Shown: positions 1-6,891 of the stretch, piece by piece
How positions within the stretch are numbered: the first letter of the stretch is position 1
Layout: each line of letters begins with the position of its first letter
DNA from: Ferruginibacter sp.
Lineage (GTDB): Bacteria > Bacteroidota > Bacteroidia > Chitinophagales > Chitinophagaceae
Reading direction: 5' to 3'
Length of the DNA stretch: 8,227 nucleotides
NCBI GenBank assembly: GCA_018057635.1
Contig: JAGPDJ010000084.1
Span: forward strand, 1-8,227
Made by a program: the position numbers and the translations under genes
Notes under the pieces: model-generated
Seen by the model: the letters and a program-made list of their open reading frames with translations, nothing else
What the model was told of the DNA's origin: nothing
The model's database searches: none

Positions 1-1
1 G

Positions 2-67
2 TTTAGACAGCTTGCTTTATTGGTGGCAATATTAACGTTAACGGATAATCGCTTTCATTTAATTTAA
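2..67 (+). CDS. Possible C-terminal end of an unidentified gene (cut by window start)
   Basis: A reading frame enters from the left edge and stops at TAA 65-67. It gives 21 residues ending in a hydrophobic stretch (ALLVAILTLT) followed by DNRFHLI. If real, it converges with the lipoprotein gene, whose stop lies 14 bp further on. The fragment is too short to identify a family, and an open run of this length can occur by chance. Nothing else is seen in the first 81 bases. Confidence 0.25.
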   Translation, partial: FRQLALLVAILTLTDNRFHLI

Positions 68-81
68 AAAATCTATGACGT

Positions 82-1890
82 TTACCTGGGACCTATATAA
101 GTAAGGGTATCAAAGAATGCCCGGAGATTGTTATTATTATATTGCCAGGCCACATAAACCTTTCTGTTTACAGAATCGAAGAAATTATGTGTTGGTATAG
201 GGCCGCTATAAAGACTTACAGGAGTTGCACCTGCCATATTATAAACATCCGTTATCTCATTTGTAGTCCGGTTAAATATAATTGCCGGAGCTATCGTTGG
301 CCCATACCAACTTAATGTGTTATTGGCATCAGTAGCAAATGGATGACCTAATGATCCCGCTGCCGGCCAATAAAATGCCACTTCGTTTAACCCTGAAGTA
401 ACAAACTCTATGTATACATTTGTATAAGGGAAATTAAAAATCGGGCGGTTGTGAATACCATTCATGATAAACTTTCCATCATAAAAACTTCTGAATATAT
501 TACAAGCCTGAATAACTGGTATTGAATTTACTCCTGGAATAAGATCATAACTTATGATATTACTTTCCTTCAGCGAATCAGCGTCAACAGCAAATATGGT
601 TAATGGTGACGGGTTGACACAAATAAATACAGAAAAATTATATGCGCCCTGGGCATTTAAATAATACCGGGTAAACTGGTTGTTAACTGTAACTAATACA
701 TAGCCATTTGTAACCGGGCTATTGACGCAATTTGTAACGGAACCAGAAACATTAGCCAAAGAATTTATTAAACTCGGCATGATTATATTCCCGGCAGAAT
801 AAGCAATATTACCTGTATTAAAGTTTTGGGAATAAACAACAACTGCGCATAAACCAAAAGAAAATAACTCAAGTTTCAAAGATGTATTTGAAGGAACCAG
901 GCCTGAAACATAGCCAGCTGCATTGGTAGTTCCCCAACGTGCATTTACCGGGTTGGAAATTTCTGATAATTTCACATTAGCAAATGGAACCGGGTTATTA
1001 TTATTATCCAATATGGTACATGAAAATTGCACATAGTTAGCTGGTACATCACAATTCCAAAATGAAAAATGCGATACTTCACCAACATATTTATCACCTG
1101 TTTTAGTTGCAATGCCTTCTTCCTTCCAAAGCCCTTTTTGCTCGTCAAAATACCATAAAGGAATGGTAGAAGGAGCCGTTGCGTTTATGCTTGTAGGTAA
1201 GGGGAAACTCAACGTAGCTTTTTTACCATCTGCAATTTGCAAAGATTCTCCGCCGGCACCGGTTAATTCTACTGCTGCCATACCATAAGTGGTGAGCCCT
1301 TTCATATATCCATCGGTATCAATACCACGCAGATCACCAGGCATGATATTATTCAGTTCTGCAGAAGTTGGGTCTATCCATTGTGCGGCAACCTGAACAG
1401 TTCCGCTGTATAGAGCACCGGTTAAAGCATTTTTTATTCCTCCCGATGGAAATGCAATACTCAATCCGTTTGATAATGTAACAGTGCCTCCAGAACCCGC
1501 CTGAATAGTTCCTGCGATAGTTTTAGGTAATAATTTTATCCTGAAAAAAACCGGCTTCCCTTCTGTGACTGCATAGGTTTTGATGCCCTTGAAATAACCG
1601 GTATACTCTACCGTTACCACAGCTGCTTCTTTAACAACCATGGCATTATTAAATTCAAAATAACCATATTTGTCGGTTGTAGTGGTGCTCGTTCCTGCTT
1701 TTACTGTGGCGCCATACACTGGTTCATCCTGCTCATTTGTTACAAAGCCTGAAATGGATGAACTGACTTTTGTAATAAGATCCGGGAAAGTACCCTGATC
1801 TATACCTGAATTATTCACATCTTTCTTACAGGAAACAATAGATAATCCCAGGGTAAATATTAAAATAGCAAAGAAAGATAGCTTTCTCAT
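82..1890 (-). CDS. Outer-membrane or surface lipoprotein with carboxypeptidase-regulatory-like domains
   Basis: The product has 602 residues. Residues 1-21 form an SpII signal peptide: MRK, a hydrophobic core, and lipobox IVS-C21. The sequence after the cysteine, KKDVNN, is lysine/acid-rich and loosely resembles the Bacteroidota signal for lipoprotein surface export. Residues about 46-120 are a CarboxypepD_reg-like beta-sandwich (ISGFVTNEQDEPVYGATVKAG, then TDKYGYFEF). Residues about 125-280 form a beta-rich, glycine-rich module (GGTVTLSNGLSIAFPSGGI; MPGDLRG; VSHFSFWNCDVP) that I cannot assign. Two further sandwich-like repeats follow at about 287-370 (ILDNNNNPVPFANVKL; TTNAAGYVSG) and 379-462 (VSGSVTNCVNSPVTNGYVLV). 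The last 140 residues are unassigned. No catalytic motif is seen, so a structural or binding role at the cell surface is inferred. The ATG at 1890 is chosen because it opens directly into the signal peptide. The gene appears monocistronic and is divergent from the VIT1-like gene. Confidence 0.85.
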   Translation of the reverse strand: MRKLSFFAILIFTLGLSIVSCKKDVNNSGIDQGTFPDLITKVSSSISGFVTNEQDEPVYGATVKAGTSTTTTDKYGYFEFNNAMVVKEAAVVTVEYTGYFKGIKTYAVTEGKPVFFRIKLLPKTIAGTIQAGSGGTVTLSNGLSIAFPSGGIKNALTGALYSGTVQVAAQWIDPTSAELNNIMPGDLRGIDTDGYMKGLTTYGMAAVELTGAGGESLQIADGKKATLSFPLPTSINATAPSTIPLWYFDEQKGLWKEEGIATKTGDKYVGEVSHFSFWNCDVPANYVQFSCTILDNNNNPVPFANVKLSEISNPVNARWGTTNAAGYVSGLVPSNTSLKLELFSFGLCAVVVYSQNFNTGNIAYSAGNIIMPSLINSLANVSGSVTNCVNSPVTNGYVLVTVNNQFTRYYLNAQGAYNFSVFICVNPSPLTIFAVDADSLKESNIISYDLIPGVNSIPVIQACNIFRSFYDGKFIMNGIHNRPIFNFPYTNVYIEFVTSGLNEVAFYWPAAGSLGHPFATDANNTLSWYGPTIAPAIIFNRTTNEITDVYNMAGATPVSLYSGPIPTHNFFDSVNRKVYVAWQYNNNNLRAFFDTLTYIGPR

Positions 1891-2107
1891 GTAGTTAATT
1901 TGAATGCTCGGTTAAAAAGATATTATTCACTTATTTACTTATTCCTAAGTTCATCTGAATTAGCAGTAGTATTTAAATATAGGGAAATATCTGGTAAATA
2001 TGCTGCACTCAACCTGGTTAGATATATACCTTAAAGATTCAGTCAATATAAAGCCTTTGTTTACAGACATTTAAAATCAATTTCTCGTCAATAATTTTTA
2101 ATTTAGA

Positions 2108-2115
2108 TAAATTTC
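2108..2115 (+). promoter_or_regulatory. Weak TAnnTTTG-like -7 box before the VIT1-like gene
   Basis: TAAATTTC matches the Bacteroidota -7 consensus TAnnTTTG at every fixed base except the last. It ends 6 bp before the ATG, so initiation would fall at or almost at the start codon. No good TTTG -33 element sits at the usual distance. The rest of the 231-bp divergent gap (1891-2121) is AT-rich, and I see no clear promoter for the lipoprotein gene in it. Confidence 0.25.
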
Positions 2116-2121
2116 TTTTCA

Positions 2122-2829
2122 ATGGATACGCATCTTCACCACGATCATGTAGAAACACATCTAAAAAGTTCCGATTTTTTAAGGGATGTAGTTATAGGCA
2201 TGAGCGATGGGCTTACAGTTCCTTTTGCACTGGCTGCAGGTTTGAGTGGCGCTGTTGATAGCAGCAATATCATTGTAATTGCAGGCATTGCAGAAATAGC
2301 TGCAGGAAGTATTGCGATGGGTTTAGGGGGTTACCTGGCCGGTAAAACAGAACAGGACCATTACAACAGTGAAGTAAAAAGAGAACATTATGAAGTGGAA
2401 AACCTCCGGCACCGGGAAATACAGGAAACCAAAGAGTTTTTTGCCAATATTGGATTGAGTCCGGAGGTACAGGATAAAGCCACAGAAGAAATTGCGCGTG
2501 ACAAGGACCGCTGGGTAGATTTTATGATGAAGTATGAACTGGGTTTGGAAAAACCGGATCCGAAAAGAGCCACTAAAAGTGCATTGAATATCGGATTGTC
2601 TTATGTTGCCGGTGGTATTATTCCACTGAGTCCGTATTTTTTTATAGATAATTCTGTGGATGCTTTACAATACTCCGTAATTGCTACACTGATCTGTTTA
2701 TTTGTATTCGGGTATTTTAAAAGCCGTATTACAGGTGTAAATGCATGGTGGGGCGCCACCCGTGTGATGATGATCGGTGCTGTTGCGGCGGCGGCGGCAT
2801 TTGGTGTGGCTAAATTGTTTGAAGGATAG
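2122..2829 (+). CDS. VIT1/CCC1-family Fe(II)/Mn(II) transporter
   Basis: This 235-residue membrane protein belongs to the vacuolar iron transporter family, which exports Fe2+ or Mn2+ from the cytoplasm, usually by proton exchange. The N-terminus is histidine-rich (HLHHDH at 4-9). Helix 1 carries VIGMSDGLTVPFA with D29, and helix 2 carries E58 and M66. The spacing D29/E58/M66 equals D43/E72/M80 of the Eucalyptus VIT1 structure. The cytoplasmic metal-binding domain (about 75-150) keeps E88, E91, E99, E102, M135, M136 and E139, again at a constant offset of 14 from the plant ligands. Helices 3-5 follow at about 153-174 (SYVAGGIIPLSPYFF), 181-200 and 210-232. Full length is normal for the family. 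The ATG at 2122 has no Shine-Dalgarno sequence. Metal preference (Fe or Mn) cannot be read from the sequence. Confidence 0.93.
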   Translation: MDTHLHHDHVETHLKSSDFLRDVVIGMSDGLTVPFALAAGLSGAVDSSNIIVIAGIAEIAAGSIAMGLGGYLAGKTEQDHYNSEVKREHYEVENLRHREIQETKEFFANIGLSPEVQDKATEEIARDKDRWVDFMMKYELGLEKPDPKRATKSALNIGLSYVAGGIIPLSPYFFIDNSVDALQYSVIATLICLFVFGYFKSRITGVNAWWGATRVMMIGAVAAAAAFGVAKLFEG

Positions 2830-2882
2830 TGTTTGCCGGGATGAAGGTATTTGCCCTGAAGAAGGTATTTGCCGGGAAGGCA
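2829..2882 (+). repeat. Three tandem 18-bp units starting on the VIT1 stop codon
   Basis: Units lie at 2829-2846, 2847-2864 and 2865-2882. Each begins GTGTTTGCC or GTATTTGCC. Units 1 and 3 continue GGGA, and unit 2 is more diverged (CTGA). The array starts at the last G of the transporter's TAG. Read on the minus strand, the core is a CTTCCCGGCAAA-like string, so the units are inverted copies of the repeat at the other side of this gap. Confidence 0.75.
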
Positions 2883-2917
2883 GTAAGGCGTTTTATCTGC
2901 TGTAAGAAAAATATTCA

Positions 2918-3080
2918 ACGTCTTCCCGCGTATGCGTCAAAAATTGAATCATCATGTAACATCGTGAAAAATAATTTGATAACGACCCAAATAATAAACG
3001 TCTTTCCGCTTTCCCTGCAAAAAATTTGATTATTCAATAAATAAATAACGACTTACCGTCTTTCCGGCAAAAAAATAATT
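2918..3080 (+). repeat. Diverged copies of a CGTCTTYCCG...GCAAAAA repeat
   Basis: Three related copies occur at 2918-2949, 2998-3030 and 3056-3080. Each opens with CGTCTTYCCG and then runs into CAAAAA and an AT-rich tail such as TTTGAT. The third has the compact form CTTTCCGGCAAA and ends against the methyltransferase stop codon. TTTGCCGG at 2832-2839 and CCGGCAAA at 3064-3071 are perfect inverted copies near the two ends of the convergent gap. Between them (2883-2917) nothing else is recognised. Confidence 0.55.
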
Positions 3081-3674
3081 CTACGGTTTAATAAATACCA
3101 CAAACACCTCACTCCCCATCCTGGGCTCTATAGAATTATAGCATGCAGCCATTGTTTTAACTACAAATTTTTCTGAAAACAATTGCACATACTCATCCAT
3201 ATTACCTCCAAACGGCGGGCCTCCTTCAAATGCACGGTTGAATAAAACACCAGCCAGTTTGCCGCCCGGGTTCAGCACTTCAAACATTTTATTTACATAG
3301 TCTTTACGTAATAACGGATCCAGTGCACAAAAGAAAGTCTGTTCCAGTACCAGGTCAAATTGTTGTTCAAGTTTAAAAAAATCGCCACATATTACATGTA
3401 ACTGCTTACCAATGGCCGAAGCAAATTTTTCCCTGATCAAACCTACAAGCACCGGCGAAATATCTATCAGCGTTATATTTGTAAAACCTTCCTGCAATAA
3501 ATAATCAGCCTCATGAGAATTTCCGCAACCTGGTATCAGGATAGAAATATGTTTGTTTTCAAGCTGATCGATATACTCTTTCAACGGCGTTGATACCTTA
3601 CCGATATCCCATCCTGTTTCGGTTTCTATATAACGCTTATCCCAATATTTATCATCCAGTTTATTTGATGTCAT
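3081..3674 (-). CDS. TPMT-family SAM-dependent methyltransferase
   Basis: The product has 197 residues and a Rossmann-fold methyltransferase layout of the thiopurine methyltransferase (TPMT) family. The N-terminal family signature is YWDKRYIETETGWDIG (10-25), followed by STPLKEYI. Motif I is ILIPGCGNSHEA (45-56), with acidic D71 at the end of the second strand (LIDIS). Motif IV is around FDLVLEQTFFCALDP, followed by LNPGGKLAGVLF and a PFGG segment. Known family members methylate thiols, halides, thiocyanate or selenium/tellurium species; the substrate here cannot be deduced. The length is close to the family norm. The gene is second in an operon: its ATG lies 2 bp after the CDF stop, so it is probably co-transcribed and perhaps translationally coupled. 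A metalloid detoxification role is an inference from this pairing. Confidence 0.88.
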   Translation of the reverse strand: MTSNKLDDKYWDKRYIETETGWDIGKVSTPLKEYIDQLENKHISILIPGCGNSHEADYLLQEGFTNITLIDISPVLVGLIREKFASAIGKQLHVICGDFFKLEQQFDLVLEQTFFCALDPLLRKDYVNKMFEVLNPGGKLAGVLFNRAFEGGPPFGGNMDEYVQLFSEKFVVKTMAACYNSIEPRMGSEVFVVFIKP

Positions 3675-3676
3675 CG

Positions 3677-4666
3677 TCAGGAATCAATTGTGTGTTTATT
3701 GTTGTTTGATATATTTTTCATGTTCCAGGTTATCCTTTTTTCGAATGCCTGTTTTCTCACCGGGCAATCTGTTTTCTCACAGATCTTGCAGGAATAATCC
3801 AGGCAGCCATCTGAATGAACAAAGAGTTCAACTGATTCACCATAATTTTTTCTGACAAGTCCGGATAGCGCATCAATTTCTTTATGCGCCTCATGTACAT
3901 TTAAATACCAGGGAACAGTAAGGTGGCAATCGAGATGCAATGTTGGACCATATTTTATGATGCGAAGATTGTGCAGGTCTACCCAGTTCACATTTCGGTT
4001 TTTATCCAGCGTTTCCACCATTTTTTTCAACAGGTCAATATCAGCTTCATCCATGATCCCAGCAATGGAGGTCCGGATGATCCTATAACCAGTAAAGAGA
4101 ATGACCAGGGAAAAAAGTATAGCAACTGCGCTATCAATCCATGAAATTTCAGTGAATAAAAGTAAAATAAGCCCGGCAATTATACCTGCAGTTGTATAGG
4201 TATCAGATTGTAAATGCTTACCACTGGCTACCAGCGCAAGGGAATTATTTCGTTTACCTGTTCTGATACATAAAGTACCGGCTACATAGTTAATAACAGC
4301 AGTAATGGCAACCAGGTAAATACCATAATCCAGTTTTTGAATAGTATGAGGTGTACGGAGGTTACTGATAGCCTCATATATAATGATCATTCCTGCAACG
4401 GAAATCAATGTTCCCTCAACGGCAGCAGAAATGAATTCAACTTTCCCGTGCCCGTAGGGATGATCCAAATCTTTGGGTTTTGCAGAAATATACAAGCTGT
4501 AAAGGCCAATAAAACTGGCTATCACATTCACAATACTTTCCAGCGCATCGGTTAAAATAGCAACTGAATCTGTAATATACCAGGCGATGATCTTTATCAG
4601 GAACAAAACAACTGATACCAAAACGATCAATTTCTGTATCCGCAGGCTTTGTTTGGCTGTATTCAA
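3677..4666 (-). CDS. Cation diffusion facilitator (CDF) metal efflux transporter
   Basis: The product has 329 residues and moves divalent metal from the cytoplasm by proton exchange. About six helices span residues 12-205, and a cytoplasmic ferredoxin-like domain (about 208-285) follows. The loop DHPYGHGKVEF (68-78) is a CDF hallmark. In the transport site, helix 5 keeps HLQSD (H151, D155) as in E. coli YiiP. The helix 2 positions equivalent to YiiP D45 and D49 are E43 and N47 (TDALESIVNV). After the C-terminal domain comes a four-cysteine tail, C288-x4-C293-x2-C296-x4-C301, preceded by HSDG. The start is TTG at 4666: an in-frame TAA lies two codons upstream and no ATG is available before the first helix. 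It is the first gene of an operon with the methyltransferase. Metal specificity is unknown. Confidence 0.9.
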   Translation of the reverse strand: MNTAKQSLRIQKLIVLVSVVLFLIKIIAWYITDSVAILTDALESIVNVIASFIGLYSLYISAKPKDLDHPYGHGKVEFISAAVEGTLISVAGMIIIYEAISNLRTPHTIQKLDYGIYLVAITAVINYVAGTLCIRTGKRNNSLALVASGKHLQSDTYTTAGIIAGLILLLFTEISWIDSAVAILFSLVILFTGYRIIRTSIAGIMDEADIDLLKKMVETLDKNRNVNWVDLHNLRIIKYGPTLHLDCHLTVPWYLNVHEAHKEIDALSGLVRKNYGESVELFVHSDGCLDYSCKICEKTDCPVRKQAFEKRITWNMKNISNNNKHTIDS

Positions 4667-4684
4667 GTGTTAAGCATTGATGTA

Positions 4685-4692
4685 CAAAGATA
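4685..4692 (-). promoter_or_regulatory. Bacteroidota -7 box for the CDF-methyltransferase operon
   Basis: On the minus strand the sequence is TATCTTTG, a full match to TAnnTTTG. It ends 18 bp before the TTG start, which predicts a leader of roughly a dozen bases. No convincing TTTG -33 element is seen at the normal spacing. Confidence 0.5.
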
Positions 4693-4727
4693 TAAAAGTT
4701 CAACTGCCATTATATTTAAAAGCTATT

Positions 4728-4749
4728 ATGATCAAATGATTTAGATCAT
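4728..4749. promoter_or_regulatory. Inverted repeat, candidate operator in the divergent promoter gap
   Basis: ATGATC (4728-4733) and GATCAT (4744-4749) form a perfect 6-bp inverted repeat around a 10-bp AT-rich centre. It lies between the two TAnnTTTG boxes, about 36 bp upstream of the CDF box and 48 bp upstream of the acyl-CoA dehydrogenase box. The size fits a dimeric repressor or activator site, but no regulator gene is nearby. In AT-rich DNA such a palindrome can arise by chance. Confidence 0.3.
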
Positions 4750-4797
4750 GTTCCTAAAAAAGATACTACAATCGGTAAATACTTACCTGCCATGTCT

Positions 4798-4805
4798 TAT
4801 TTTTG
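4798..4805 (+). promoter_or_regulatory. Bacteroidota -7 box for the acyl-CoA dehydrogenase gene
   Basis: TATTTTTG is a full match to TAnnTTTG and ends 20 bp before the ATG at 4826, predicting a leader of about 14 bases. The -33 region lacks a clear TTTG. Confidence 0.5.
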
Positions 4806-4825
4806 TGACCTAATAAAACCATGAT

Positions 4826-5980
4826 ATGCAGTTTCAACTAACCGAAGAGCAATTAATGATTCAAAAGGCCGCCCGTGATTTTGCAGTAAATGAGTGTTTG
4901 CCTGGAGTAATAGAAAGGGATGAACATCAGAAATTTCCCAAAGAACAAATTGAAAAACTGGCCGATCTTGGTTTTATGGGCATGATGGTAAAACCGGAAT
5001 ATGGTGGAAGTGGTATGGATACCATCAGTTATGTGCTGGCCATGGAAGAGATCAGTAAAATAGATGCCAGTGTAAGTGTATGTGTAAGCGTAAATAATAG
5101 CCTGGTATGTTATGGCCTCCAGGAATATGGCAATGAAGAACAAAAGCAAAAATACCTCACCCCTCTTGCCCAGGGCAAAAAAAACGGTGAATTATATATT
5201 GGCGCATTTTTATTGAGTGAACCGGAGGCCGGAAGCGATGCCACATCTCAAAAAACTACCGCTGAAGACAAAGGCGACCATTATTTACTAAACGGAACCA
5301 AAAACTGGATCACCAATGGTAACAGTGCCAGCGTTTACTTAGTAATAGCACAAACGGATGTTAGCAAAGGAAGCAAGGGCATCAATGCTTTCATTGTAGA
5401 AAAAAACTGGCCCGGCGTAGAAGTTGGTGCCAAAGAAAATAAATTAGGCATCAGGGGAAGTGATACCCACAGCATTCTTTTTACAGATGTAAAAGTGCCT
5501 AAAGAAAACAGGATCGGCGAAGATGGATTCGGATTTAAATTCGCTATGAAAACATTGGCTGGTGGAAGGATCGGTATTGCATCCCAGGCATTGGGCATTG
5601 CCAGCGGCGCTTATGAACTGGCACTGAATTATAGCAAACAACGCAAGGCATTTGGCACCGAGATCATGAACCACCAGATCATCCAGTTCAAACTGGCGGA
5701 TATGGCAACACGAATAGAAGCCGCCCGTTTACTTTGCTTTAAAGCTGCATGGGAAAAAGATAATAAAATTGATTATACCCTTAGTAGTTCTATTGCAAAA
5801 GTATACAGCAGTGAGACAGCCATGTGGACAGCCACGGAAGCTGTACAAATTCACGGCGGATATGGCTTTGTAAAAGAATACCATGTAGAAAGGCTCATGA
5901 GAGATGCCAAGATCACCCAGATCTATGAAGGCACCAGTGAAGTACAAAGGATCGTCATCAGCAGGAGTATTTTGAAGTAG
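4826..5980 (+). CDS. Acyl-CoA dehydrogenase, short-chain/butyryl-CoA type
   Basis: This 384-residue FAD enzyme catalyses alpha,beta-dehydrogenation of acyl-CoA, passing electrons to ETF, in fatty-acid or branched-chain amino-acid breakdown. Its domain order is the N-terminal helical domain (1-120), the beta domain with signature SEPEAGSDATS (131-141) and KNWITNG, and the C-terminal helical domain with AGGRIGIASQALGIA and YSKQRKAFG. Signature 2 is QIHGGYGFVKEY followed by RDAKITQIYEGTSE. The catalytic base is E368 in YEGT, the same position and number as in short-chain acyl-CoA dehydrogenases. The length is normal. The ATG at 4826 gives the usual MxFxLTEEQ start; an ATG 5 bp upstream is out of frame. 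It stands alone and is divergent from the CDF operon. The precise acyl chain preference is not readable. Confidence 0.95.
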   Translation: MQFQLTEEQLMIQKAARDFAVNECLPGVIERDEHQKFPKEQIEKLADLGFMGMMVKPEYGGSGMDTISYVLAMEEISKIDASVSVCVSVNNSLVCYGLQEYGNEEQKQKYLTPLAQGKKNGELYIGAFLLSEPEAGSDATSQKTTAEDKGDHYLLNGTKNWITNGNSASVYLVIAQTDVSKGSKGINAFIVEKNWPGVEVGAKENKLGIRGSDTHSILFTDVKVPKENRIGEDGFGFKFAMKTLAGGRIGIASQALGIASGAYELALNYSKQRKAFGTEIMNHQIIQFKLADMATRIEAARLLCFKAAWEKDNKIDYTLSSSIAKVYSSETAMWTATEAVQIHGGYGFVKEYHVERLMRDAKITQIYEGTSEVQRIVISRSILK

Positions 5981-6077
5981 TTTAATATTTAAGCTTACTG
6001 GATTATCAGGTTTGATACAAGGTACCGAACCATTAAAGCATTAATATCCAATATCATTTTATTTACCTCAACCCAAC

Positions 6078-6096
6078 CCCTCTCCAAAGGAGAGGG
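6078..6096. repeat. Intergenic palindrome CCCTCTCC-AAA-GGAGAGGG
   Basis: A perfect 8-bp inverted repeat with a 3-base loop lies within ACCTCAACCCAACCCC...GGAGAGGG, in the 227-bp gap between the acyl-CoA dehydrogenase and yggS. From memory, this palindrome with a CCCAACCCC lead-in is common as a dispersed intergenic element in Bacteroidota. It could also act as a transcription terminator on either strand, although no U-tract follows directly. The rest of this gap shows no gene or clear promoter. Confidence 0.6.
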
Positions 6097-6207
6097 CCGA
6101 AACTTCTTTCGACAAGAATTGAATAAATTAAATTTTATCCGGACAATAATAGTATCGAACTTTGAACTATAAACTAAAAACTACTTACATCCTGCTGAAA
6201 TTACTGT

Positions 6208-6891
6208 ATGTCTTTCCTCCTAAACAAATATGAAACAATCAAACAGGAACTTGCATTAAAAAATGTAACACTCGTTGCAGTTTCCAAAACAAAACCAGCT
6301 GAAGACATCATAGAAGCTTACCAGGCCGGACACCTGGATTTCGGAGAAAATTATGTGCAGGAATTAACAGATAAATACGAAGTCCTGCCAAAAAATATCC
6401 GCTGGCATTTCATCGGCCACCTCCAAAGTAATAAAGTAAAATACATAGCTCCCTTCGTACACCTCATTCATGGTGTTGACAGTGAAAAATTATTACTTGA
6501 AATAAATAAGCAGGGCGCTAAACTCAATCGTGTGATTCCCTGCCTGCTGCAAATTCATATCTCTGCAGAAGAAACTAAATTCGGCCTGGATGAATCAGAA
6601 CTGGAAACGATCATTGCAAAGATATCTGCAGATCCAACAGCTTATAAACATGTTTCAGTTACCGGATTGATGGGAATGGCATCTTTCACAGAAGACAACA
6701 ACCTGATCATTTCTGAATTTAAAAAGCTAAAAAAACTATTCGAGGAAAGTAAAACTCAATTATCCATTATCAATTATCCATTCAATACGCTTTCAATGGG
6801 CATGAGTGCCGATTACAGGTTTGCCATTGAGCAAGGCAGCACTATGATACGTATCGGTAGTATGTTGTTTGGTTCAAGGATTAATCAATAA
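6208..6891 (+). CDS. yggS: YggS/PROSC-family PLP homeostasis protein
   Basis: This 227-residue single-domain TIM-barrel protein binds pyridoxal 5'-phosphate and helps balance free PLP and amino-acid pools. It has no proven enzymatic activity. K27 in LVAVSKTKP is the PLP Schiff-base lysine, matching K36 of E. coli. Other family motifs are FGENYVQE (45-52), WHFIGHLQSNK (66-76), KFGLDESEL, GLMGMASF, LSMGMSADYRFAIEQGSTMIRIGSMLFG. The last contains the serine, arginine and glycine residues that hold the phosphate. Full length is normal. The ATG at 6208 is the natural start, with no Shine-Dalgarno sequence. No partner gene of PLP or proline metabolism is adjacent. Confidence 0.95.
   Translation: MSFLLNKYETIKQELALKNVTLVAVSKTKPAEDIIEAYQAGHLDFGENYVQELTDKYEVLPKNIRWHFIGHLQSNKVKYIAPFVHLIHGVDSEKLLLEINKQGAKLNRVIPCLLQIHISAEETKFGLDESELETIIAKISADPTAYKHVSVTGLMGMASFTEDNNLIISEFKKLKKLFEESKTQLSIINYPFNTLSMGMSADYRFAIEQGSTMIRIGSMLFGSRINQ

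Noticed and set aside
2829..2882. CRISPR array
   Set aside because: The units are 18 bp, abut without spacers and differ from each other.
2601..2918. 105-codon minus-strand frame
   Set aside because: It lies mostly antisense to the conserved C-terminal half of the VIT1-like gene, and its N-terminal repeats come from the 18-bp array.
2829..3029. 66-codon plus-strand frame from a GTG overlapping the VIT1 stop
   Set aside because: Its first residues (VFAGMK/VFALKK/VFAGKA) simply translate the 18-bp repeats and the rest translates the second repeat cluster. There is no domain, and the overlap with a stop is explained by the repeat phase.
4437..4703. Minus-strand frame overlapping the CDF 5' end, considered as a frameshifted N-terminus
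   Set aside because: The CDF protein already starts at the expected place before its first helix, and this frame shows no CDF-like sequence.
4821..4823. ATG as an earlier start for the acyl-CoA dehydrogenase
   Set aside because: It is out of frame with the conserved MxFxLTEEQ N-terminus, which starts at 4826.
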